64,000 nt of DNA from Siphonodentalium dalli (Eukaryota > Mollusca > Scaphopoda > Gadilida > Siphonodentaliidae): the NCBI GenBank assembly GCA_032622095.1, contig CP136069.1, positions 8,572,036 to 8,636,035 on the forward strand. The letters are read 5' to 3'. This document shows positions 1 through 13,100 of the stretch, one piece after another; the first letter of the stretch is position 1, and each line of letters opens with the position of its first letter. The notes beneath the pieces were generated by a model. The model ran no database searches. It saw nothing but the letters and a program-made list of their open reading frames with translations, and had not been told where the DNA came from. Both the position numbers and the translations under genes were made by a program.

Positions 1-2333
1 ATTCGATTCAAAATTTCCAAATCTAAATTTCGAATATACACTGACAAAAAAGTAAGCTGTTTACGGACAAGTTCACACGTCGATCTTCGCTGTTTCTGTG
101 CCATATAATTCCCGAAAATTATGAATATATGCACCTTATAATTCTTATTGTACATCGCGATTGTTCGCATGCTATTAAATATAAGTATAGCCAGTAATTA
201 GCAACTATAGGACGACTAAATACATCTGAATTCTAGCTTTGAACATGGTAGCCAAAAGCTCAGAGATCGCCGATGGACCGACGACACGCGTAAATTATAA
301 TAGCGATGAGATGCTTAAAAGCATTGTCCAGATTGGTCAATACTCGAGTTACCATGGATATCTCGATCCAGTTATGTGGTGTAATTCTACTTTTTCAAAT
401 AGTACAACAAAAACAGTTTATTTCAGATCGCCGCACGCGATTTTTCCCGTTTTGTCTAAAACCGTGCACACGAGGTACCAATGGAGTACACCGCTAACCC
501 CTTTTCTAGTGATTCGACTTTCGAACGAAGTATGAATGCAAATGGATATTGGCCAGATGATTTTATGCATGGTACCGGTATGTTTATATATGTTACGACC
601 AAATGAAGTTACTTAACAAGTGTATTTAACAATAAAATAAATGTAACTTTCCCATCCTCCGCATTCGTCATGGTCGACATTTGTTCTGTAATATCGCCGA
701 GAATGTAAACAACACGTGCTCCCGGTGTCGAAGAGTGTGTGTGACGGTGTTTTCTTTTGAAGTTGACTTTCAGTTTTGGAGTGTTCCTCGAAACTTCACA
801 ATATGTCGTCCGTTATTCATGTTTATTTGAAACATGATAAAAGCTACATGTAGTGCAGAAACTTACACGTGTGATGAATGCAACATGGTACATAAATCGC
901 AAGCGTCTGGGACAACAAGACATCTCATCATCCAACACTACATAAACAGGCTACCCTGCGACTGTTGTTGCATCTTCAAGTTTATAAAAACGGGTGTTTC
1001 CGAGTGCCCATTCGCAATTGTGCATGTACATGCAAACTCTACAAATTGCGCGTGATTTTAATTCCGATAATCCGTTTAGTGGTTGTATATCTAATCGTCG
1101 TTACGACCGCATGGACGTTTTAATCAGTTTTTTTTTTCTCTCAATAATTCTCAATTGAAGTTAATAGTACCGGTATTGTGAACGACGGTTGATCGCCACA
1201 CAAGTTATGATGAAATTTCATGGAAGTTCATAGAACGTTTCTAAAATTGTCTAATCATTGATATTAAAAGCCTAACTGAGAATGCAACACACGGGTATGA
1301 TTCGATTCGATATTCGATTCAATTACGTAGACTCGATTCGATATTCGATTCGATCAAAATCTCCAATTCGCAGGACCCTAGGTTGAGGACGAGTGACTCG
1401 TTTATTAAACAATTCCAACATTGCCTGCCATAAACAATATATAGATGCAAAGATTACTCAAAACGATGAACAACCTTCAATAAAAATGTACTGTTATTAT
1501 TCAGAGATATTATTACTCCATGTAGACGTAGTACAACTCTTTGATGATGCCGAGTGTTACCACAGGTTAAATGCGTGCAGACCTTTGATCTCAATTGATT
1601 ATGCACATTGACCTAGTTTATCTCAAAAGGGCCAACAACGTGAGTTGCTGTACTAGTCGGCATGTTGTTTATTTAATTAGCTGTATATTGTAATAGAGTT
1701 TGCAACACTATGCTTATCAAGTTCTATTAATCTTTTTCAAGTAATTGTTACAGAAGGCATAGACCGGAAGGTTTTTTTCAAAAGAAACTTATAGCAACGG
1801 TTCAACAGTTCGTGATTTTGTTTGGCATTATTTTTCTTAAAAACGTGTTTTGATATCTCGTTAACATAGATTAAATGCATTCACCGAGCCTATTTTTATT
1901 ATTTTTGACTGGATTTCTGGTGACAAATACCATTAATTAACAACGTATTTGTGAAGTAATTCAACCAGAAACTTTCTAATAACAGTTTAAACAAGAAATT
2001 CAATTAATTGAGGAAAAACACCCACTGTCCCGAGTGGTATTGTTAAGCTATTGGAGGGTCTTCCACTTCGCATGCAAAATAGCTAAATATTATTAATTGA
2101 TGACTGATGTACATGTACAGTACACACATAGTAATAACAATTAACGTTATGATTTGAAACTAACCATGATAGGATATTTACAGTAAGGTGGTATTAACTA
2201 CTACGAGTGGTATTAGTAATAATAGTACCATTCTAGCATAATATATGTGTACATGATGTATGGGAAATATTAAAGGACAAAACAATAGTTACAATACAAT
2301 TAGAACTTTTTTTTTTATTAATCGCAAGAAGAG
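1..2333. other. AT-rich non-coding stretch with ATTCGATT repeats
   Basis: No convincing gene is visible. Short ATTCGATTC repeats occur at the first bases and again at about 1297-1360, the latter as several near-tandem copies. One short reading frame resembling a zinc finger lies at 834-1055 and is listed separately. The remainder is AT-rich with no structure I can name. Confidence 0.5.
834..1055 (+). pseudogene. Possible BED-like zinc-finger fragment
   Basis: This is a 73-codon open frame, product not firmly recognised. Residues 13-36 read TCDECNMVHKSQ followed by SGTTRHLIIQH, which resembles the Cx2C...Hx4H layout and the SGTT-x-HL phrase of BED-type fingers found in hAT transposases and their domesticated relatives. 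No transposase core follows. A different ATG lies 31 bases upstream in another frame and stops quickly. It is either a decayed transposase start, one exon of an unseen gene, or chance. Low confidence. Confidence 0.22.
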
Positions 2334-2826
2334 CTAATTGCGCTTAAGCACAATAAGGGAATCTCTATTGTGCTTAAGCGCAATAAGGATATATTTAACT
2401 GTACTCAAGCGCAATAATGGAATTTACAAATTGCGCTTATATAATAAAACCCAATAAGGAATCTCTTAATAAGGAATATATTATATATAGTACATAAACT
2501 CCCTATAATTCAGGTGGTGTAGTCCATCTCCATGGTACAATGGGTGGAACAAATATAGGATTATTCTACTATTTGCACAAGGGTGATCTAATGAGAGAGA
2601 TATTAATTGCGCTTAAGTGCAATATTGATGTAATTTCGCTTACGTGTAATGAGGAATGTCTTATTACACTTAAGCGCAATAAGAATATTCCTTATTGCAC
2701 AGGAATATCACATTGTGCATAAGCGCAATAAGGTATCTCTAACTGCGCTTAAGCACAATAACTGAAGGAATATTCTTATTGGGCTTGAGCTCAATTAGAG
2801 ATTCCTTAAGTTATTGCAGTTAATCG
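2334..2826. repeat. Palindromic minisatellite (GCGCTTAAGCGC core)
   Basis: About ten imperfect copies of a 22-24 bp motif, ATTGCGCTTAAGCGCAATAA, occur here, often separated by GGAATCTC or GGAATAT spacers. Each motif is its own reverse complement, centred on CTTAAG, so single strands could form many small hairpins. Copies differ by point changes such as AAGCACAAT for AAGCGCAAT. No coding potential is seen. Confidence 0.85.
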
Positions 2827-3156
2827 AAATTGTCTATTAAATGTCAAGTTGGTTTCCCATAGAGATCATCAACGATGTCTATGCGCAAGGGACCTACGCC
2901 AGTCTTCTCTGTTGGGATTCCAATTGTTGGCTTATTAAATACAGTATGCACATATGCTTAAGATACAGTTGTGCACGAAGCGCGCTCCCGTATGTCGGGT
3001 TTTGGATCCCAGTGAATTAAAATATCATTGAAATAATCGGTTCCCCCCCCAATAAACATCCATATATTGAATATACATGTTTTTGGAGCAGAATTAGATA
3101 GTCCATATTGGACACCATCATGGAATTTAATTTTTTTATTTAATTTTCACACATAG
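2827..3156. other. Non-coding stretch, nothing recognised
   Basis: No ORF or RNA gene can be supported. A short C-run lies near 3043. Confidence 0.4.
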
Positions 3157-3480
3157 TTATTAGTTATGTGGAATCGTGGATGGCGTTATCATTAAACATC
3201 ACACCCTTATATTGATTATGTGGATAGAGTTATCATTAAACCTCACATCCTTATATTGGTTACAGTAATGCCCAAAGTAATTGACCACTTAACCACAGCA
3301 TAATTATTGGTAATTTTTCAGGATTTAAAAGCCTGAAAAATTACCCATAATTCTGCTGTGGTTAAGTGGTCAATTACTTTGGACATTACTGTATGTGGAT
3401 GGAGTTATCATTACACCTCACATCCTTATATTGGTTAGGTTATGTATATGTGAGTTATCATTAAACCTCACATCAGTGTG
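3157..3480. repeat. Short tandem repeat split by a MITE
   Basis: Four degenerate copies of a phrase close to GAGTTATCATTAAACCTCAC followed by ATCCTTATATTGGTTA occur at about 3183, 3229, 3401 and 3452. The palindromic element at 3263-3391 is inserted between the second and third copies. Confidence 0.7.
3263..3391. mobile_element. 129-bp palindromic MITE with TA target duplication
   Basis: The element is almost completely self-complementary. It begins CAGTAATGCCCAAAGTAATT and ends with the reverse complement, with one mismatch near the tip; the arms meet at about 3325-3331. It is flanked on both sides by TA (3261-3262 and 3392-3393), which fits Tc1/mariner-type insertion. It interrupts a tandem repeat, which confirms that it is an insertion. 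The inner arm phrase TTAACCACAGCAGAATTATG recurs at 32542-32561, and the AAAGTAATTGACCA end recurs in the element at 36222-36622. Confidence 0.85.
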
Positions 3481-3689
3481 TTGGGGATTTTGGACCTTGA
3501 CTTGGGACCTTTGGTTTTTAACGCAACAAATGCGAGTACACCTTATACACAAGTTTCTTGGATAAGATGAGTTTGAAGCCTGCTTACATTTCGAAATGTT
3601 GTCAGTTTTGTATCGTCTGCAGCGGAACTCGGCATGTTGAAGCAAAAGTTACAAGAGATAAAATATGTACGTAACGAGACTATAATACA

Positions 3690-4515
3690 AATGAAAAAAT
3701 AAATTGAGGGAGGAGTGGGCGATACAGGGAACTAAGGGTTGAACCAATATAAATTTGTAGAGCGATAACGACCAATGTTGACATATCATGCATCTCAACT
3801 CTACTGTTGCAACAAGGCTATAAAATGGGGGGGGGGTGTCATAATCTTAGTTATCTCTATATAGTGCCAGAATAGTCATTTATGGACTTCTATAGTGGTA
3901 CAATGCAAATTGGAATCAAATGATAAAAATATGCATGTATTAACACAACTACGGTATACCGATGAAAATAAAAATAATAATTTAGGCCGGGATTAGATGT
4001 TGGGTTGGTTAAATAGACTCGGAGAAAAAGGGGAACGATGAACTGCCATAAATTAGTAGAGCGACAGCGATCAATGTTGCCATGTGATGCATCGCGACTG
4101 TACTGTAGCGGCAATGATATAAAATTGGGGGGGGGGGTCTGAAATTATCTTTATCTCTATAGATGGCACCAGGATTATATAGAAAGGAATAGCAATTGAT
4201 ATACGTATACCGTATACTATAGTAATACCATAGACATATACATGTAAGTACAAGTATCACGTGATAAAATATTACGTAACTTGACTATAGCGATGAAAAA
4301 AAGTGGACCGGGATTAGAGGTTCGGTTGGTTATATGTGGATAATTGGATATGGAATTCATACCGATGAGACGATAAAAATTAGTGGAGCGATAAAGACCA
4401 ATGTTGACACTTAGTCACTAGTCAGGCTACATGGGGGTTGATACGATAGACCGAAATAAATTTGTCGGGTGATAATGACCAATGTTGACGTATAAAGTAA
4501 CGCGACTGTACTGTC
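3690..4515. repeat. Degenerate ~300-bp tandem repeat
   Basis: Phrases such as GAGCGATAACGACCAATGTTG, followed by TGCATC, CGACTGTACTGT and a G-run, recur near 3758, 4059, 4388 and 4468, with shared flanking text (GGGATTAGATGTTGGGTTGG at 3990 and a close variant at 4312). The copies are strongly diverged and unequal in length. No coding sequence is supported. Confidence 0.6.
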
Positions 4516-4594
4516 ACACAATTATCAGGTAGAACCTGTCAAATATGGACTCTGGTGGCCAATATGGAACAGTTCAGAAAACATTCGCAGGGCC

Positions 4595-5125
4595 CTAAAA
4601 TTTATTTAACATGGGATCTGCCATTAAAATTGATTTATGTCGATAAAATTCTTATTTTTCAAAATTTGAAGCTGAGACTTGGTGTGTCTGTGTGGAATAC
4701 TTATATATTCCTAAAATGACAGGGTACAGCACGTAATTATTTTTTAGATGGAAGAAATAAAATTTTTTCGATGATAAATTTTAACATGGGATTTGCTATT
4801 CAAATCGATTTATGTCGATAAAACTCTTATTTTTCAAAATTTTGAGCTGAGACTTGGTGTGTCTGAGTGGAATACTTATATATTCCTAAATTGACAGGGT
4901 ACAGCACGTAATTATTTTTTAGATGGAAGAAATTATTTTTTTTCGATGATAAATTTTAACACGGGATTTTCCCATTCAAATCGATTTATGTCGATAAAAC
5001 TGTTATTTTTCAAAATTTTAAGCTGAGACTGAGGTATGTCTGCGTGGAATACTTATATATTCCTAAAATGACAGGGTCCAGCACGTAATTATCTTTTAGA
5101 TGGAAGAAATTGATTTGTTTCCATG
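4595..5125. repeat. Three tandem copies of a ~176-bp repeat
   Basis: Three consecutive copies begin near 4598, 4774 and 4950. Each contains TTTATGTCGATAAAA, GCTGAGACTTGGTGTGTCTG, GTGGAATACTTATATATTCC and CAGCACGTAATTAT in that order. Identity looks high, so the duplication is fairly recent. No ORF spans the unit. Confidence 0.85.
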
Positions 5126-8100
5126 ATAAAAATCGAGCGTGTTCTGTGCCGCAGGCAGTGTGCGCTCAAAATGTAAACAACTTTCTCAAGTGTCGTTTTG
5201 GTCAACATATCGCTTTCTCGACGGGGAGATCTGATCCGAATAATAGCTAAGATGTATTTAGATAGAATTATTGAAAGAATTTGACCGATTATTGTGCATT
5301 TTGAGAGAAACGAGTGAAGAAAACGTATAGTCAAACACGCGAATTCTGCCAATTAGTTGCAGACGAGCGCTGTCAGAATCAGATAATCTACAGATTGACA
5401 ACAAATGCAGGCCTGAAACTCACCTTTTTGGGAGGTAAATCCCACTTATTAGATATCAAAACAATCCTTCCTAAGCACATTCCACAAGTTTTTAATATCT
5501 TAGGACACAGTAACAGTCAAAATGAATGAATTTAAATCACGATTCCGAGACGAAGCGAGACATGTACTGTGTACGATTTTTGACTCATTTTGAGGCGCAT
5601 TGGTTACGATGACGTCATTTGCGTTGCCCCACAACCTTAACCCTTTCCAATGCCAACGGCATTTCAATTGGTTGAAATTAAAATTTTCTCAAGTTCCAGC
5701 TCAACCTGAATCTAGTTACCCAATTGGTAGAATTACTTTAGCAGTACAATTTAGTTTTATCAATTATAACTATAATTTTATTGACGATATGAGCTCAACA
5801 TCATAATATGAAACTGTTTATGGCGGTGTTATCCAAACGTGTGCTTTGATAATGGTTATAATTTTATTTTGCGATCAAACGTCAGTGCAGCTCAGCAGAA
5901 ACGCATAGGCACTATTTCAATTCAGCAGAAACGCATGAGTCCTACGATAATAGTACACCCACTGAACGCGCTTCGCGCGTTGGTCAGTGGGTGAAAAAAC
6001 ATTGTGCAAAGACATTCCATTGTCAATCATGTCTCTGGGAGATGGGGTTTGACTAATGAACTTGTAGTTGACTTCTCCTGTTGACTTGTTACCTATGTTA
6101 GCCACTTATCATTTCAACACAAATCCATATCAGGATTAATCCCGATAATTATGCATGGGGGCTCTTGTCACTCTAACAGTCAAACTCATGGATATATTTC
6201 AATATTCAGCACACTGTTCTTCATTAAAAAAACTTCTGAACCAGGATGTACTGTTATATGTGGAATTTTTGGACAGTTTAATAGCGCCCGCGGCGAAGCC
6301 GCGGAAGCGAAGTGACCAGGGTATACGTATGCGAATATGATATATATACTAATCGACTTTTTCGGCCCAATCTAAAAATAAATTGAAATCACCTAAAATA
6401 GGATAATTTATTCATAACTGAAGGGTCAGCCAGGGTCAGCGGAGTCCAAAATTCTATTGTTGGCAACGGTCGCCATTTTGTATTGATTAATGCCACCTCG
6501 AAATGTGTAATTGGGCAAAATGCTCCAGGGCAAAAATAAAAAAAACTTTGATCTCACAACTGTTAGCTATACTTCATCATATGTAGGAACATCACGCTCC
6601 TAAAGCCAAATATATTTTCAAAAAGTGAATGTAAATTGAACAAAAGCTCTGGTTAACAAAAACAAGTTAAATTGCATGAAAACGTTTTGTTTACATATTT
6701 CATAAAATTATTTAAAATATTTACCCCGAAAGAGGATTCTAGTGACCTTGCTGGACGTTTACATATTATCTTCAATTTTCTAACGGTATTTCCGTCTAAA
6801 CAATTTATGAAATATTCTCAAAGTTCAAGGCCGACAAACGGAAAATTTAAGTTTCGATTGAAAGATCGCAGAGTCATTTTAAGATTGCTTCTTGGGAAAC
6901 CAGTAAAGGCGTCATGACACCAAGACGTACATCATGACGTCACTACCTACACCGGCGCGCAAAACTCCAGACAGGACTGCGTCGATGGCCAGACAGCTGA
7001 GACTCGTATTACATGGCAGGCTAAATATCCACATTTACGCTAGGCCTATATGTGATTATTTACATACATTGTATATATCATTTCTTGTGTCCCATTATAA
7101 TTAGGGTGGATACACACATGCATGTAATTTCTGTATGTAAAATACATGTATTTTACATGGCCACACCAATAATTGACAACATGACTCACCTGCGCGCGAG
7201 CGGTTCATTGTTAACAGGCCAGACATATTGTCTTCTATCGGTACATTTAAGGCCAGTCCAAAACATGTCTTCTCTCACGGATGCGGAAATTAGTCAAGTC
7301 TGTGTGATATCTGGCATTGTATTAATGCACGACCACCAGAAGCCATACGTCTGGCATATACAGGCTTGATGTAGAACATTTTCAACCATGATGCTTGTTT
7401 GGGGGAGGTCTCGAAAGCTTGAAATCGCTAAGGGACTTAGTTGAATGTATCGGTCGGAATAATCTGGGCAAGAAGGTACAATATGATATGTTTTACTTAA
7501 ATAGCTCAGAGTTAGCCACCCACGCTTGGTAGCTTTCGGGGTCATATATAGCCCCTGCATGCGTCAGGGAAATCCTGATCCACCACTGCTATAAATAAGA
7601 AAGTCTACCATATGGGTTATCCCACGAACAATTATTTTAAGTGGCCTGGCGACTCGGTCCAAGATAACGGCGTATCTACATTCCGACTTAATTGGAACTA
7701 GAACTCAGTGCGTTCAACACGTAGGCAATGATTGGGTTGTCAGTGGACACATATTACATCGTCTGTATGATCCATGTAAAACGCCAAATACACGATAATT
7801 AGAGATTACATGCATGTGTTTATCCACCCTTAGGGTTTATCATCAAATCCTTCTATAAAGATAACAATTCATCCGATAATCCCATGAACAGCAACAAGCG
7901 GGCGCAAATTACGTGTACGTACATGATCATATTAACTTTGTGCATGTGTTTCTATCACATATCGAGTACTGTATACTACAATGTATATATAGGTCATTGG
8001 ACGGAATATGTAGTTAATTAAAACTTAAATGTGGTTAATTGCAGGTCTTGAAAATTTTACATAATCTCTTTTTCGTTCCCATTGTCGATGCTTAGTAGTA

Positions 8101-9360
8101 GATAGCCGCAGTTCGATTCCATGGAATATTCTGCTAACTTATACTATATGCAGTGTTTCTGCCAGGCCGGCTGTGAGTCCGTACCACAGACCCAATCCTC
8201 CTGGTCATAGCATGAAATCCCGCTCATACACAAATAAAGTTATTAAAAAGTTATGTAGTCTTGTCTGTCTCGGCAGGCTATATATGATATCTAACCTTAT
8301 TTTCATGAATAATGACAAAATGGAATCAACGCAGTCCATCTTCAGAAAAAAAAGAATAACAGCATGAACAAACCATAAATAGTGCCACCCCACAAATAGT
8401 TCCATGGGATTCCCCCAGGAGGAGAGGGGAGATATCAGTAGTTCAATTTACTTCAGAATATGGGAACGTGGATCATAAAAACTGCCTCATTTATTATCTT
8501 GGCGTGAATATTGATGAGGCATTAATTCATCATTATTCCAACTTGTATAAAACATGTGTATAATTTGAGGCATGAGGAAACACACAAATATCGTATCATT
8601 TATAGTAATATAAAATTGCGACTTGGCTTACTATTGTTTTAGGGCAATGGATCGTTAATTTTGTGGTTGCCTCATTGTCGTGAACTGAAGCATGAAAACA
8701 CTTGGGCTAATGGCGATCATTATAAATGAATCTTTGTGCAACATACAGAAGTTTGCGGCTTCATGTTAATGCATGCCCTCATTCAGAGTAAGAGTTTGTC
8801 TAATGTTCCTTCCTGGGCTGGCTTAGATAATCATTCCGATGTGATGCATCCAGTAGAAGTTTGCAGACAAGTGCAGTTGACTGTGTCACAATAATAGAGA
8901 TAATCAAAGCTATTATTCGCAGTCATTGAATATCATGCACTTGTCAACAATTAATAGTCAGGCCAAGGACGCCCAATGTTTTGCTGCTCTTTTGCAGTTG
9001 AATCATCAGATACTAATACATATAATTTTATATAAATGTGTGAGACAGGGAATAAAATACACAGTCAGTGAGAATGGGTTTGTTTATCTCTTTTTTATAT
9101 CAGATTTATCATCTTTTTAAATTTAGTTTGCACCGGCATTTTGTCTTGTTGCTTACCTGTGATCGCCAAAATTTCTCAAAAGTTATCTAAAAATCCTGAT
9201 GAAAAATGCCCCTCATAACAACCGATCCATAGTTTCAATTAGTGTTTAATAAGGGAAATTGGGTTAGAAAGTTGCGACTTATACATTGGCCGGTACGGTA
9301 AATGGTAAATTACAGATAAATCAGTCTTCAAATATTTAATTATTTACTACGTTTCCCCTA
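5126..9360. other. Long non-coding stretch, one GC hairpin
   Basis: No gene is supported in this 4.2 kb. Small reading frames of 60-105 codons are present but none shows a recognisable domain. A compact inverted repeat at about 5957-5993 (CCCACTGA...TCAGTGGG around ACGCGC...GCGCGT) and a GC-rich palindrome at about 6287-6304 (GCCCGCGGCGAAGCCGCGG) are the only clear structures. Confidence 0.45.
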
Positions 9361-9404
9361 TAGCAGCTAAAGGACCCATTCCCCTGACCCCTAGTGGAAA
9401 CCCT
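9361..9404. mobile_element. Terminal fragment of an hAT-like element
   Basis: The phrase CCCATTCCCCTGACCCCTAG followed by TGGAAACCCTG matches the right end of the complete element at 21868-22710 (CCCATTCCCCTACCCCCTAG, CGGAAACCCTG). Only this end was found here, so it is a relic. Confidence 0.55.
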
Positions 9405-10095
9405 GCTATATGTCCAAGGTCTTGAAGGTTACCTGAACTTAAAGCTTTTGCAAATAGCTTCAATCAGTGGAAATTTCCCTCACAAACTTTTTTATATCAC
9501 TGATGAATAATAAATATAGAATAAGAATTATGAGATATTTATCTGTATTAAGGATATTGATACAAGTTAATTTACTTGTTTATTCCATTTCTTTGAGCTT
9601 GATTTAACCTACAACTTTTTCCTAATTCAGCATTATTTATGCTCCCAATTTTCTTAAATTTCTACAGTATATAGGTCCATTATAGCCTGTTTAAATCATT
9701 CCAGTCTCCACTGCTAATATTCACTCATAATAAGGATTGGTCATTCTTTGAATATCATGTTTGTTGCACTTGATCGAGTACTGATAGAGTAGTGATTGAG
9801 CTAATTAATCAGCGATAGCAAGACCTTCACCAATTTCATCAGCATAACCAATGGCACAACCAGTTTTTTGTTGCAGCATTTTCATCTTAGGTAACCTCCC
9901 GGCAAACTGAATGATCACATGCCTCTAATATGCATGCTTGTGATTCAACTTTAACAAACCTAAACTTTAAAAATTAAAACACAGACTAGAATTTTCAGGG
10001 ATCAATTGCTATATATAGGTGTGCTTATTTTCAAGTTATTTGGACTCCGAGAGGAACATTATTTAAGTGTCTAATACCTAAACTTCCTTCTTCAG
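9405..10095. other. Non-coding stretch upstream of the three-exon gene
   Basis: AT-rich sequence with no assignable promoter motif. A short minus-strand open frame at about 9809-9892 is discussed among the rejected items. Confidence 0.4.
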
Positions 10096-10119
10096 CTGAT
10101 TGCCGATATAAATCGGAAA

Positions 10120-13100
10120 ATGGGGTTCGAGCTCGATGTGACGATGCAAACGTCATTAATAATTATGACAGCATCAATTCTGAGGGAAGCCGCCAGAAAT
10201 AGCGAGTGTAAAAAATTAGTCTCGGCGATGGATACTGAGTTGGAAACAGTGATAGAAGAAGAAAAGCAGCAAGGTAGTTTGTGTTAATATAATATAATTG
10301 TACTTCCTTCAACACAGTTAGGGGTGGACCTCATTGGGTGTACTGAGTCAGCCAGTCCTTCGATTTTTAGGTGCACAATTGCTTTGGCATACGGAAAGTT
10401 GTTTTATTGATCATCATCCTTTATGGTATATATATACATTCTCCAATTAGTCAGCAGAATATGTGAATCGAAACTCTACGTTAATAGTTTGGAAAATCAC
10501 CTTATCTTTTTGTTTCAACTATTTACGTTCCGTATTTAATATGAATATATGAATCGGACATGTAGTTCTGTGTGTCAATAAAAAACAATAAAATTTGCTC
10601 ATCACAATAAAGGTTATATAAGGTGAACAAATAATAATAGACTGGTCAATTCATAATGTTGCCAATTATAGTATATCATTTTAGGTTATCATATGACCCT
10701 GTGAATAGATTCAAATCGGTGCGATTTGAAACTGTTCGTCTGATTCGTTACAAAATCGGCTACGATGATGCAGATTTCGTCGAATCTTTGGCAGGTGCAT
10801 TTCTGTGCTTTCTACAGACCACAATGCTCTTACCAGAAAAGAAAATTCACTATAATATTATATGACTTAAACGTACAATTATGTTAGATGGCAGAACATG
10901 TAACCCAAATGATCTAATTAATTGACCTAATCTGTAAGAATAAGTGAGCAAAAAATTGCCATACAAGGCTGTGTGCCAAATTGTAGATTTTTGTTTCATT
11001 TGCATTAATGCGAGTTGGAACCTAATTTTGAAAATATTGTCCGGTAAGTATATCGGTTCAAGCGACAGACAACACAATCATCGCAAGTGTAGTGAAAAAT
11101 ACTGTGCTGTTCAATGAAATGAAACAGTCATCTTACAGTAGGCATATTAAAAATTTACATTGACATTGTTTCTCTCATGAATGCATGCTCATATCTGTAC
11201 TCAACAATTTCTTGAGCACAGAAAATACATAGAGGTGTATAAATAAGCACATAATCTGTGTATATTGCTGCTACTTTGACAATCACCAGGCAGGTTTCGC
11301 CAGTCAATTTTAGGTAACAAACAATGATTAGATTTGAAATGAACACACCTGATTCGCAGGGACATAGAGAATCAAATCTGTTTTTGTGTGGCCTAAAAAC
11401 CCTTCAGACCTAATTAAACCGATTGACACTAAATAGGGAATCGTCATAATTAGTGTGTGTCTTGCCCTCCAATATGTCAAAATTAATTCATTTTCTTAAT
11501 CAGTGTATTCAATTTCACTCTCAAAAGAGAGGTTTTCCCGAAGGGTTCGACTTTGAAAAGTGTCGCCATTTAACAAAAATGTGCATAGATATTGACATGC
11601 TCTGATTTTCATATTATTAGTATAGTCATTTGCAATATATTTGATGCAAATACAACAATTTAATGTCATAATTTCTGCATATGAATTTTCATATCTCGAC
11701 ATGTGGACAGATAGACAATTTTACAATCCATATTTTCAGAACTAAAGAGAATCACAGCTATCCTGTGTCTGCCACATCTGCAACATGAGAAAAGTGATAT
11801 GTTGTATGTAATTGATCAGGTAGGAATGTTCGTTATCTTCCAGCAATAACACCAACTTTATATATAAAATGTTAATAATTAATTTTTCCCTACTTAATCT
11901 GCACTCCTTGTAGCTCAAGAAATATCGCAGGCACTTGTTGCCAGTTGGAAGTTTCCTATATTCATTGTATAGAGTGTTTCAATCGACACAATATGATTCA
12001 ATAGTCCAAGTGGGCAAATTTACATGTTGATAAAATTGGAAGCATGTGGTAAATTGGCCATCATTGTAACACTGACCAGTGGGTTGTTTCAAACATGTCT
12101 CATTAAATGTTAACCCGAAACAGTGGCATATATCAAATATTCCTGTTTAGTCATGGCTTTGTTCTGGGAAATACCAACTAGTTGCTACAGTGTTGATAGG
12201 GTTAGGCAGCCATTTTTTGTATTTGGTCCAATTGGGTTCTTTTTCTCTTTCTGAAATTAGTTTAGTGTTCAACAAAATGGCAAAATGGCAAAAAAAATAA
12301 AAAAATATAGCCATTGTGGGGAAACATGTGAAGCGACTAGGCAACCAGTTTTTGTAACATCGGGAGAATGCATATATATATATATGAAACCGAAAGGATA
12401 TATCCTGTAAAACTATTTGTGCGCTGTGATATACTGCAGAAGTTATTTATAGCTGCATGATATGAATGATAGTGATCATTCAAACTCGGAACGCATAATT
12501 TGTTCAATAGTCTGCATTAGTCCAACAACTAGACCAGCTTAGGATCAGTGCTATGAACAAAGTTTTAGCCCCCTTGTTGTGAACAATAATTTAGTTTTGG
12601 CGGGAAATGTGAACACATGCATCATTGTTTATGCGTTTGTGCTTGGGGCCCCACGTGGGATAACAAAACTATTATTGACCTACTTTGACTTTATCGCTAT
12701 ATTGTTCATGTCATAACTTGAACAATAGTGCTCAGATCTCAATGAAATTAGGTATGGATGTTCACTACTATGACATTAAATAGAGTTTTCCATCGTTTTG
12801 TTCGGATTTTCTATTCTAGAGTTATTCATCTTTGTTTTCTGGTAATAGTGGCTTTTTGTTCCGTCTAGTGTCTGTTCATGTTGTAACTTCAACAATTGTG
12901 CTGGGATCTCAATGGAATTTGGTGTGGATGTTCACTGCCATGAGGACATTCATTGTTCTGTTACGCTTTTCCATTCTAGAGTTATTCATCTTTGATTATC
13001 TGGAAATGTTAGTTGTTTGGTGCATCCGATGGCTGTTCAGCTCATAACTTGAACAGTAATGCTCGGAACTCAATGAAATTTTGTATGGATGTTCACCACT

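Noticed and set aside
9800-9900. Minus-strand coding exon (KMLQQKTGCAIGYADEIGEG)
   Set aside because: The 25-28 codon open stretch looks protein-like, but it is short, ends in a stop without a donor, and no neighbouring exon was found.
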